DNA of 11,660 nucleotides from an uncultured Eubacteriales bacterium. Its GTDB lineage: Bacteria; Bacillota; Clostridia; Oscillospirales; Oscillospiraceae. The stretch's first letter is position 1. The number at the start of each line of letters is the position of its first letter. The translations under genes and the position numbers were made by a program. The stretch is taken from assembly GCA_905205195.1 (NCBI GenBank), contig CAJLCS010000055.1:1-11660 (forward strand), in the 5' to 3' direction. This document shows positions 1 through 5,644 of the stretch, piece after piece. The notes under the pieces were generated by a model. That model worked only from the letters and a program-made list of their open reading frames with translations, did not search any database and had not been told where the DNA came from.

Positions 1-53
1 GCGCCACCTTGCCAAGGTGGAGGTAGCGAGTTCGAGCCTCGTCACCCGCTCCA
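1..53 (+). tRNA. tRNA-Gly (GCC anticodon), 3' part; 5' end lies outside the window
   Basis: The window starts near tRNA position 25, so the acceptor 5' strand and most of the D arm are missing. The anticodon arm is a perfect 5-bp stem (CCACC 4-8 with GGTGG 16-20) around the loop TTGCCAA, which gives anticodon GCC at 11-13. A variable region (21-25) follows, then a T arm (GCGAG 26-30, loop TTCGAGC, CTCGT 38-42), the acceptor 3' strand CACCCGC (43-49), discriminator T50 and an encoded CCA (51-53). The tRNA decodes GGC/GGT glycine codons. An independent terminator follows at once, so it is probably the last gene of its transcript. Confidence 0.93.
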
Positions 54-55
54 TA

Positions 56-86
56 GTGCCGTCAGATTTCTGACGGCGCTTTTTTT
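56..86 (+). terminator. Rho-independent terminator of the tRNA-Gly transcript
   Basis: GTGCCGTCAG (56-65) pairs with CTGACGGCGC (70-79) around the loop ATTT, with one G-T wobble, and a run of seven T (80-86) follows directly. It begins three bases after the tRNA CCA end. This is a textbook intrinsic terminator. Confidence 0.93.
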
Positions 87-90
87 GTAG

Positions 91-125
91 AATCATAATC
101 ACCGGCACGGCTGGTGGTTATGATT
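91..125 (+). repeat. Long imperfect inverted repeat (15-bp stem) without a T tract
   Basis: Bases 91-105 pair with 111-125 around the five-base loop CACGG. The outer eight pairs (AATCATAA/TTATGATT) are perfect. Two positions (99-117 and 104-112) are G-U pairs when read as + strand RNA and would be A-C mismatches in the other strand. No U run follows, so it is not a second terminator. It sits 40 bp upstream of the -35 box of the ArsR gene, so it could be a protein-binding site, a structured tRNA trailer remnant or a small dispersed palindrome. Its role is unknown. Confidence 0.6.
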
Positions 126-164
126 GTCCGGTCGCGGCGTCAAACGCAGCGCCAAAGAAAGCGG

Positions 165-193
165 TTGCATTTCCGGCCCGGATCGACTAAAAT
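165..193 (+). promoter_or_regulatory. Sigma-A type promoter of the ArsR-family gene
   Basis: A -35 box TTGCAT (165-170) and a -10 box TAAAAT (188-193) are separated by exactly 17 bp, and transcription would start near 200. AGGAGG lies at 211-216. I see no clear SmtB/CzrA-type TGAA-N6-TTCA dyad overlapping the promoter, so the operator is not identified. Confidence 0.7.
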
Positions 194-225
194 AAGGATA
201 TTGGAGAAACAGGAGGCGGCCGGCT

Positions 226-519
226 TTGCAAACCATACCGAATAAGGAAGTTCTGGGGCAGATTGCGGATCTGTTCAAGGCCTTCGGCGATGTGACCCGG
301 GTTCAGATTCTCTCCCAGCTGGTGCAGCGGGAGCTGTGCGTGGGCGACATTGCCGAAGCGGTGGCGCTGTCCCAGAGTGCCATTTCCCATCAGCTTCGCA
401 TTCTGAAGCAGATGCATCTGATCAAATACCGCCGGGAGGGGAAAAACATCCTCTACTCCCTGGCGGACGACCATGTCCGGACCATCCTGCAGATGGGACT
501 GGAGCACGTTCTGGAGTAA
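226..519 (+). CDS. ArsR/SmtB-family metal-responsive transcriptional repressor (zinc-site type)
   Basis: A 97-residue winged-helix repressor of usual ArsR/SmtB length. The TTG start at 226 is chosen because AGGAGG (211-216) lies nine bases before it. The recognition helix is around residues 48-62 (LSQSAISHQLRIL), with the beta wing near 66-80. The helix-3 metal motif reads ELCVGD (36-41): Cys38 is kept, but the second Cys of the ArsR/CadC ELCVCD motif is Gly40, so the arsenite/cadmium thiolate site is incomplete. The C-terminal helix carries D81-x-H83-x10-H94-x-x-E97, the exact alpha-5 zinc-site pattern of SmtB-type sensors. Known SmtB relatives dissociate from DNA on binding Zn(II). I therefore infer a zinc (or Co/Ni) sensor. 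No intact metal exporter follows; the next sequence is a gene remnant, so its target is unclear. Confidence 0.9.
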   Translation: MQTIPNKEVLGQIADLFKAFGDVTRVQILSQLVQRELCVGDIAEAVALSQSAISHQLRILKQMHLIKYRREGKNILYSLADDHVRTILQMGLEHVLE

Positions 520-555
520 AAAGCCGGCACATTTCCGGCACTGGAGGGAACGACG

Positions 556-723
556 ATGGAACTGCCAAAAACCGATCCGGAATTCACCGCGCTGCTCCGC
601 CGCTTTATGAGAGAGAAACCACCGCAGTCGTCCGGCACGCGCTGGATCTCGGCATCAATTTTTTCGATACGGCCAACGGCTATTCCGCCGGATGGCACCG
701 TTCTGCCGGACGAAAAGAAATAA
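556..723 (+). pseudogene. Composite gene scar: short start fragment running into an aldo/keto reductase fragment
   Basis: GGAGGG (543-548) and an ATG at 556 open a 55-codon frame beginning MELPKTDPEFTALLRRF, which resembles the start of clostridial carboxymuconolactone-decarboxylase-like proteins (tentative, from memory). After about 18 codons that frame loses sense. In another frame, bases 603-692 encode a 30-residue piece containing VVRHALDLGINFFDTANGY, the strongly conserved strand-2/catalytic-Asp segment of NADPH-dependent aldo/keto reductases (normally about 300 residues or more). No further reductase sequence follows before the terminator at 727. The simplest reading is a deletion that joined two neighbouring oxidoreductase-type genes, leaving a non-functional remnant behind the ArsR gene. 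A translated 55-residue peptide remains possible but has no recognisable function. Confidence 0.6.
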
Positions 724-726
724 TCG

Positions 727-761
727 AACCGGTCACTTTCTTCGCCGAAGTGACCGGTTTT
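727..761 (+). terminator. Intrinsic terminator after the ArsR gene and remnant
   Basis: AACCGGTCACTT (727-738) pairs perfectly over 12 bp with AAGTGACCGGTT (748-759); the loop is nine bases and the downstream T run is short (758-761). It isolates the ArsR unit from the MarR operon, whose -35 box starts 15 bp downstream. Confidence 0.82.
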
Positions 762-775
762 CTGCGTCTTGCCTC

Positions 776-804
776 TTGATTTTTGCGGCGGCAGGTGCTA
801 TATT
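776..804 (+). promoter_or_regulatory. Promoter of the marR-ABC-ABC operon
   Basis: The -35 box TTGATT (776-781) and -10 box TATATT (799-804) are 17 bp apart. TG one base before the -10 (796-797) makes it an extended -10 promoter. The predicted start, about 811, lies just upstream of the MarR-type operator, so a bound regulator would block initiation or early elongation. Confidence 0.72.
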
Positions 805-814
805 GGCGGTGAAT

Positions 815-849
815 TTGTTGTAGGTACAACAAGATAGTTGTACCTACAA
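815..849 (+). promoter_or_regulatory. Double palindromic MarR-type operator in the 5' leader
   Basis: The first site, TTGTTGTAGGTACAACAA (815-832), is a perfect 8-bp inverted repeat with a 2-bp spacer. The second site has the core TTGTACCTACAA (838-849), the reverse complement of the first core (818-829). Together, 818-830 and 837-849 form a perfect 13-bp inverted repeat around AAGATA. The site centres are 20 bp apart, about two helical turns, so two regulator dimers could sit on the same face of DNA. TTGT/ACAA dyads of this size are typical of MarR-family sites, and the marR-like gene starts 17 bp downstream, which suggests autoregulation. Confidence 0.8.
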
Positions 850-865
850 GGAAAGGACGACGCTT

Positions 866-1324
866 ATGGAACACCCCGCAAGAAAAATCACCAAAATCGC
901 CCGGGAGGCGGAGCATCTGGTGCTGCTGGCCGCCCGGCAGGAGGGAGTCGGCACGGCGGAAATCGACTGCATCCACGCCGTGCGCCATCATCCCGGCATC
1001 ACCCAGGCGGAGCTGGCCGAGCAGCTCCACGCAGACAAGCCCGCCATCGCCCGCCGGACGGCCAGTCTGGAACGGAAGGGCTATCTCCGCCGGGAGCCGA
1101 ACCCCAACGACGGCCGCAGCTGGCTGCTCTACGCAACGGCCCGGGCGGAAGGGCTGCGGGATACGAAAGCCGAGGCGGAAAGCGCCTTTTACGACTATCT
1201 GCTGGCGGAGCTGGACGAAAAAACCCGGGCGGACTTTCTGTCCGCGCTGGATGTCCTCTACCGCCGTTCCAAGGAGGAAAGCCGGGCGGGCTTTCCCCAT
1301 CTTCGCAGAAAACAGGAAGAATGA
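866..1324 (+). CDS. MarR-family transcriptional regulator
   Basis: A 152-residue MarR-type winged helix-turn-helix protein, of usual family length. The ATG at 866 is preceded by AAAGGA (852-857) at eight bases. The DNA-binding region runs from about residue 30 to 92: ITQAELAEQLHADKPAIARR is the helix-turn-helix with its recognition helix around 57-70, and EPNPNDGRSW is the wing with the typical D-x-R. Flanking helices at both ends would form the dimer interface that normally binds a small ligand. The gene is first in an operon with two ABC exporter genes, and its stop (TGA 1322-1324) overlaps an ATG of the next frame. MarR proteins beside exporters usually repress them until an exported compound is bound. 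The ligand cannot be read from the sequence. Confidence 0.9.
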   Translation: MEHPARKITKIAREAEHLVLLAARQEGVGTAEIDCIHAVRHHPGITQAELAEQLHADKPAIARRTASLERKGYLRREPNPNDGRSWLLYATARAEGLRDTKAEAESAFYDYLLAELDEKTRADFLSALDVLYRRSKEESRAGFPHLRRKQEE

Positions 1325-1326
1325 CC

Positions 1327-3072
1327 ATGAAAAAAGAAGCTTCTGCCCTTCGCCCGGACCGGATCGGCACCTATTTCCGGCAGGAATGGTGGCCGCTGGT
1401 GCTGATTACGATTTCCGGCCTGCTGTATAATCTGGGCCTGCTGGCCGGTCCGTGGTTTGAGGGACGGCTTGCCCAATGTCTGGCGGACATTCTGGGCGGC
1501 AGACAAAGTGCCGGGGCCATGGCCGCGCTGGTGGCGGCCTATCTTGCCGTCACACTGACGGTGCAGGCGGCCCGGTTTGTCAAGCGCTTTTACGTCCGGC
1601 GGTTTGCCAACAACATCAACCGGCGGATGAAGGGCATTCTGTTTGCCAATCTGGTACGCCGGAGCCGCCGGGAGCTGGAGCTGGAGGGCGCCGGAGAACT
1701 GATGACCAAGGCCATTTCCGATGTGGACGACTGCGCCGAGGGAATGCGGAAGTTCACCACCGAGGTGTTCGACACCGGCGTGGCGCTGGTGGGCTATGTG
1801 GGGATGCTGCTGGTGTACGACTGGCGGCTGGCGCTGCTGTGCCTGATTTTCCCGCCGGTGTCGTACCTCTGCGCGGAATGGATGAAAAAGCCGGTGCAGC
1901 GGGCCGGAGCGGCCTATAAGAAAGCGGCGTCGGCTCTCAGCGCGGCCACGCTGGACCGGGCCGGGAACGCCGTGACCTACCGGGTTTACGGCTGCGAGAA
2001 AACCCGGGAAGTGCAATACGAGCAGACGCTGGAAACCTACGAAAAGACGGCGGTGCGGGCCAACGTCTGGCAGTCGGCGCTGCCGCCGCTGTATCTGGTG
2101 CTGTCGAACCTGAGCGTGCTGTTTATTCTCTGGTTCGGTGGGAAAAATGTGCTGGGAACCGGGTGGAAAGCCTGGGATATCGCGGCGTTTACCACCTTTT
2201 TGTCCTGCTTTCTGAAAATGTCCACCAAATCCTCCAAGGCGGCCAAGCTGTTTAATGCGGTGCAGCGGGCGGAGGTCTCCTGGCAGAGAATCAAGCCGCT
2301 GATGCACACGCCGGCGGCGCTGGAGCCGCTGGAAATCCCGGCGGGACAGACGCTGGACGTACAGGAGCTGTCGTTTTCCTATGACGGCAGCGCGCCGGTG
2401 TTTGCGGGGCTGTCGTTTTCGGCCCGGCCCGGCGATATCATCGGCATTACCGGGCCGGTGGCCTGTGGAAAATCCACCCTGGGGCGGGTGTTTCTCTGCG
2501 AGCGACCCTATGGCGGCTCCGTCCGCTTCGGCGTACGGGAGCTGGCGTCCCTGCCCGCCCGGGAGCTGGCGTCGGCTGTTGGCTATCTGGGCCACGACCC
2601 GGAGCTGCGGAACGACACGGTGGAGGATAACGTCCTGTGCGGCAGCGAGGGAGACGCCATGGACGCGTTGGCGCTGACGGCGCTGGACGGCGAGGTGCGG
2701 GACATGGAACAGGGCCTGGACACCGTGGTGGGCAGCAGCGGCGTCCGCCTGTCCGGCGGGCAGGCCCAGCGGCTGGCGCTGGCCAGAACGCTGGCCCATC
2801 CAAGGCCGCTCTATGTGCTGGACGATCCGTTTTCGGCGCTGGACCGGAAAACAGAGGATCAGGTCTTTGCCAATCTGCGGCAGATGGCCGAAAACAGCGT
2901 GGTGCTGCTGATTTCCCACCGGCTGTATCATTTCCCGGAGATGACCCGGGTGATCTATCTGGAGGACGGCCAGGCGACGGTGGGCACCCACGCAGAACTG
3001 TGCCGCACCGTCCCGGCCTACCGGGCGCTTTATGAAAGTCAGACAGGAGGAAAGCGTCATGAAGAAGCGTAA
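1327..3072 (+). CDS. ABC exporter half-transporter, subunit 1 (degenerate Walker B site)
   Basis: 581 residues: an N-terminal six-helix exporter membrane domain (about 1-320) fused to a nucleotide-binding domain (about 345-575). The ATG at 1327 is preferred over the in-frame ATG at 1321 because AGGAAG (1314-1319) is too close to the latter. Seen in the nucleotide-binding domain: Walker A GPVACGKST (376-384), signature LSGGQ (475-479), Walker B ending in D499 followed by D500 where the catalytic Glu is expected, D-loop SALD and switch His531. The Q-loop Gln is replaced by His423. Substitution of the catalytic Glu by Asp marks the non-hydrolytic site in heterodimeric exporters such as TM287/288, LmrCD and BmrCD. 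It overlaps the next ABC gene by 14 bp and would work as its partner, exporting drugs, lipids or peptides (substrate unknown). It is probably repressed by the upstream MarR protein. Confidence 0.92.
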   Translation: MKKEASALRPDRIGTYFRQEWWPLVLITISGLLYNLGLLAGPWFEGRLAQCLADILGGRQSAGAMAALVAAYLAVTLTVQAARFVKRFYVRRFANNINRRMKGILFANLVRRSRRELELEGAGELMTKAISDVDDCAEGMRKFTTEVFDTGVALVGYVGMLLVYDWRLALLCLIFPPVSYLCAEWMKKPVQRAGAAYKKAASALSAATLDRAGNAVTYRVYGCEKTREVQYEQTLETYEKTAVRANVWQSALPPLYLVLSNLSVLFILWFGGKNVLGTGWKAWDIAAFTTFLSCFLKMSTKSSKAAKLFNAVQRAEVSWQRIKPLMHTPAALEPLEIPAGQTLDVQELSFSYDGSAPVFAGLSFSARPGDIIGITGPVACGKSTLGRVFLCERPYGGSVRFGVRELASLPARELASAVGYLGHDPELRNDTVEDNVLCGSEGDAMDALALTALDGEVRDMEQGLDTVVGSSGVRLSGGQAQRLALARTLAHPRPLYVLDDPFSALDRKTEDQVFANLRQMAENSVVLLISHRLYHFPEMTRVIYLEDGQATVGTHAELCRTVPAYRALYESQTGGKRHEEA

Positions 3073-4708
3073 AAACGGCGTCGGCGCCTTTAGCGCAGTC
3101 CGGGACGCGGCGGCGGCCCATCCCCTGCTCACGGCGGGAACGCTGCTTTGCACGGCGCTGTCGGTGCTGGCGTCGCTGCTGCCGCCGCTGCTGCTGGGCC
3201 GGGCGGTGGACCGGCTGACCGGCGGAATGCCGCTGGCCTTTTCGGCGGCGCTGCTGTACTTCGGCAGCCTGGCGCTGGAAGGACTGCTTTCGGCGGGGCA
3301 GGAAACGCTGCTGGAACTGTTCGGCCAGACCATGACCCACGCCCTCCGTTCGGAGCTTTCCGCCAAAATGACCCGCCTTCCGGCGGCCACGCTGGCGGGG
3401 CAGGACCCGGGGCAGGTAGCATCCCGGTTTTCCGGCGATGTGGACACGGTGGAGGCGCTGTTTACCTCCGGCGTCATTTCCATGGCGGCGGATGCCTGCC
3501 GGATTCTCTCCATTCTGGCGGTGATCGCGGTGCGGAACCCGGGGCTGGCGCTGGTGCTGCTGGTGGCGCTGCCGGTGCTGGCGGTTTTTACCCGCCATGT
3601 GCAGAAGCGGATGCTGGCGGCCCAGCTTGATAACCGCCGGGCGGTGGCGGCCATTTCCGGACAGGTGCCGGAGGCGCTGCACAACATCCGCACGATCCAC
3701 GCGCTGGGGCTGGAGGACTACATGAGCCGCCGGTATGACCGGCGCATCGGCGAGAGCTACGCCGCCGTGGAAAAGACGATTTTTTACGACGCCATTTATT
3801 CTCCCGTGGTGCTGGTGCTGGATGCGGTGGCGGTCGGCGTGGTGATGCTGCTGTCGGCCTCCGGAAACGGCCGCATTCTGGCCCTATTCGGGATGTCCGT
3901 CGGCACGGCCGTCACGGTCATCGACTATATTTCCCGGATTTTCACCCCCATTGAGAGCCTGGGCATGGAAATCCAGACGATTCAGTCCGCCATGGCCGGT
4001 GTCAAGCGGATCGACGCCTTCCTGTCCCAGCCGGAGCGGGACATCCCGGCCAAGCAGGACCGGCCCTGCCCCCGGGGGGATGTGGCGGTGTCCCACGTTA
4101 CCTTCGGCTACGGGGAGCGGACGGTGCTGTCCGACCTGTCCTTTACGGTTCACGCCGGGGAGCAGGTCACGCTGGTGGGCCGCACCGGCGCGGGAAAAAG
4201 CACGGTTTTCCGGCTGCTGCTGGGCCTTTATCGTCCGGCGCAGGGCAGCCTGACCATCGGCGGGGTGGATGTTTCCCAAATTACCGATCAGGAGCGGCGG
4301 CGCTGCATCGGCTGCGTGGAGCAGCAGTTTTCCCGGGTCCCCGGGACGGTGCTGGACCAGATTACCCTGGACGACCCAGGTATTACCCGGGAAATGGCGG
4401 TGCAGGCGGCCAGGCTGGCGGGGCTGGACGAAACCATCCGGACCTTCCCGGCGGGATACGACACCCCCTGCGCCGACGGGCTGTTTTCGCAGGGCGAATG
4501 GCAACTGCTGTCCATCGCCCGGGCGGCGGCGGCGGACCCGGAGGTGCTGCTGCTGGACGAGATCACGGCCAATCTGGACACGGAAACCGAGGCCCGGGTG
4601 CTGGAAGCCCTGCGGCGGGCCTCCGCCGGACGGACGGTACTGTCCATTTCTCACCGGGTGTACGAGAACACCGGCGGACGCACCATCCGCATCGGAGAAA
4701 CGGCATAA
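3059..4708 (+). CDS. ABC exporter half-transporter, subunit 2 (catalytic Glu present, degenerate signature)
   Basis: 549 residues with the same membrane-domain plus ATPase layout as its partner. The ATG at 3059 has a perfect AGGAGG (3045-3050) eight bases before it, so the in-frame ATG at 3032 is rejected. Motifs: Walker A GRTGAGKST (374-382), Q-loop Gln422, Walker B LLLDE with catalytic Glu501, and switch His532. The signature LSGGQ is replaced by FSQGE (476-480). Because each ATP site combines Walker A/B of one subunit with the signature of the other, this Glu pairs with the intact LSGGQ of subunit 1 to make one competent site, while FSQGE and Asp500 fall together in the degenerate site. 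Start and stop overlap with subunit 1 suggests translational coupling. The last gene of the operon; a terminator follows four bases after the stop. Confidence 0.92.
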   Translation: MKKRKNGVGAFSAVRDAAAAHPLLTAGTLLCTALSVLASLLPPLLLGRAVDRLTGGMPLAFSAALLYFGSLALEGLLSAGQETLLELFGQTMTHALRSELSAKMTRLPAATLAGQDPGQVASRFSGDVDTVEALFTSGVISMAADACRILSILAVIAVRNPGLALVLLVALPVLAVFTRHVQKRMLAAQLDNRRAVAAISGQVPEALHNIRTIHALGLEDYMSRRYDRRIGESYAAVEKTIFYDAIYSPVVLVLDAVAVGVVMLLSASGNGRILALFGMSVGTAVTVIDYISRIFTPIESLGMEIQTIQSAMAGVKRIDAFLSQPERDIPAKQDRPCPRGDVAVSHVTFGYGERTVLSDLSFTVHAGEQVTLVGRTGAGKSTVFRLLLGLYRPAQGSLTIGGVDVSQITDQERRRCIGCVEQQFSRVPGTVLDQITLDDPGITREMAVQAARLAGLDETIRTFPAGYDTPCADGLFSQGEWQLLSIARAAAADPEVLLLDEITANLDTETEARVLEALRRASAGRTVLSISHRVYENTGGRTIRIGETA

Positions 4709-4711
4709 AGC

Positions 4712-4743
4712 AAACGCGGGATGCGAACGTGCATCCCGCGTTT
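4712..4743. terminator. Bidirectional intrinsic terminator between convergent operons
   Basis: AAACGCGGGATGC (4712-4724) pairs perfectly over 13 bp with GCATCCCGCGTTT (4731-4743) around a six-base loop. On the + strand it is followed by TTT-CGTATTTT, and on the - strand by TTT-GCTTTAT. It begins four bases after the second ABC gene and eight bases after the stop of the gene coming from the right, so it serves both. Confidence 0.88.
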
Positions 4744-4750
4744 CGTATTT

Positions 4751-5644
4751 TCAGAACAAATCCAGTGTGTTTTCCAGATACAGCGCCTCCCGGACCCGGA
4801 GATGGCATTCCGGCTTTGTCAGGTAGGTCAGCAGGAACTCCAGAATCAGGGCGCTGCCCAGTCCGCGGCCCTCCAGCTTGAAATTGGAAAAGTCCATGGG
4901 CAGATAGGTGTGCAGAATGTCGGCGGGGCCGATGTAGCCGGGGTTTTCCATGGCTTTGGAAAACCGATAGCCCTCCGCCGCCCCCGGCGCGGTGCAGCGA
5001 TGCTCCGGGCCGGGCAGGCCGAGATTTTTCCGGCTGACGGCCTCATAGCAGGCCTTCCGGTTCCGGCAGCCGAAATCACAGCACTCGTTGCAGAGGAATT
5101 CCACCTTGTCCTTCTCCGGCTGGGTGAGGGCAGACAGCCGGTCCAAGGCCTTGTTCAGCCGGAAATCCGGCACCACATAGCGAAAGTCCGGCCGGTCCAG
5201 CTCCCGCCGCAGGTCGGAAAAGTCCGTGAGAACCTTGGTGGTGGAGGAAACGAAGTAGAAGCCCGGATAAGCCGCTTTCAGATAGCGCAGCAGCAGTTCC
5301 GAATGGACGATGACGCCGTTTCCGGGGCGGCTGCCGAAAAGGCGGCACAGCGCGTTGCAGGCCGGGTCCGAAAGATGCTCCGGCTGCAGCAGCGAATTGC
5401 TGAAGGTCAGTCTGGCGGAGATCCCGGATTCCTCCGTCAGCGCCAGAACCCGACGGGGGTCCGGCCTGCCGCACCCGACCCGGCCGCCGCCCCACAGGCA
5501 TCCCTCCGGCGCGCCGTAAAGGGACCCGATTTCGCACCAGTCGTAAAAATAGTCCCGATGCGCCCGGTAAAGCGGGAGAAAGGCGGCATAAAAATCGTAA
5601 AATTCAAACAGGCCGGGAAGATGGAAAACCGCAGACCGCTTCAC
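4751..5644 (-). CDS. Cysteine-rich protein of unknown function, U32-peptidase-like
   Basis: 297 residues, no signal peptide or membrane segment, so probably cytoplasmic. Two features recall U32-family TIM-barrel proteins (RlhA, TrhP, UbiU/V): a C-terminal NFKLEGRGL (255-263), close to the U32 hallmark KIEGRMKS, and a cysteine cluster C185-x2-C188-C189-x3-C193-x5-C199 with another Cys217, which could bind an Fe-S cluster. Cysteine spacing differs from classic U32 proteins, and the U32 PROSITE signature is not evident, so this is a distant relation at best. Other conserved-looking blocks are YDWCEIGSLYGAP (34-46) and FRYVVPDFRLNKALDRL (154-170). Some U32 members are Fe-S RNA hydroxylases or ubiquinone hydroxylation factors, but no reaction can be assigned here. 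The start is a GTG overlapping the MFS stop as GTGA, so the two are translationally coupled. Confidence 0.75.
   Translation of the reverse strand: MKRSAVFHLPGLFEFYDFYAAFLPLYRAHRDYFYDWCEIGSLYGAPEGCLWGGGRVGCGRPDPRRVLALTEESGISARLTFSNSLLQPEHLSDPACNALCRLFGSRPGNGVIVHSELLLRYLKAAYPGFYFVSSTTKVLTDFSDLRRELDRPDFRYVVPDFRLNKALDRLSALTQPEKDKVEFLCNECCDFGCRNRKACYEAVSRKNLGLPGPEHRCTAPGAAEGYRFSKAMENPGYIGPADILHTYLPMDFSNFKLEGRGLGSALILEFLLTYLTKPECHLRVREALYLENTLDLF

Noticed and set aside
523..539. Small hairpin GCCGG/CCGGC just after the ArsR stop
   Set aside because: Only five pairs, seven-base loop and no T run; a much stronger terminator lies at 727-761.
1..865. tRNA-Gly as an integration site for a mobile element
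   Set aside because: No integrase and no second copy of the tRNA 3' end was seen in the window; the intrinsic terminator directly after the tRNA is intact.
838..1326. Possible N-terminal extension of ABC subunit 1, upstream of ATG 1327
   Set aside because: It would run through the MarR gene in another frame and encodes Gly/Arg-rich sequence without homology; the ribosome site supports 1327.
1258..3693. An 811-codon open frame antisense to the ABC operon
   Set aside because: It is the mirror of GC-rich codon use in the + strand genes; the product is low-complexity Arg/Gln/Pro-rich with no motif, while the opposite strand encodes clear ABC motifs with ribosome sites.
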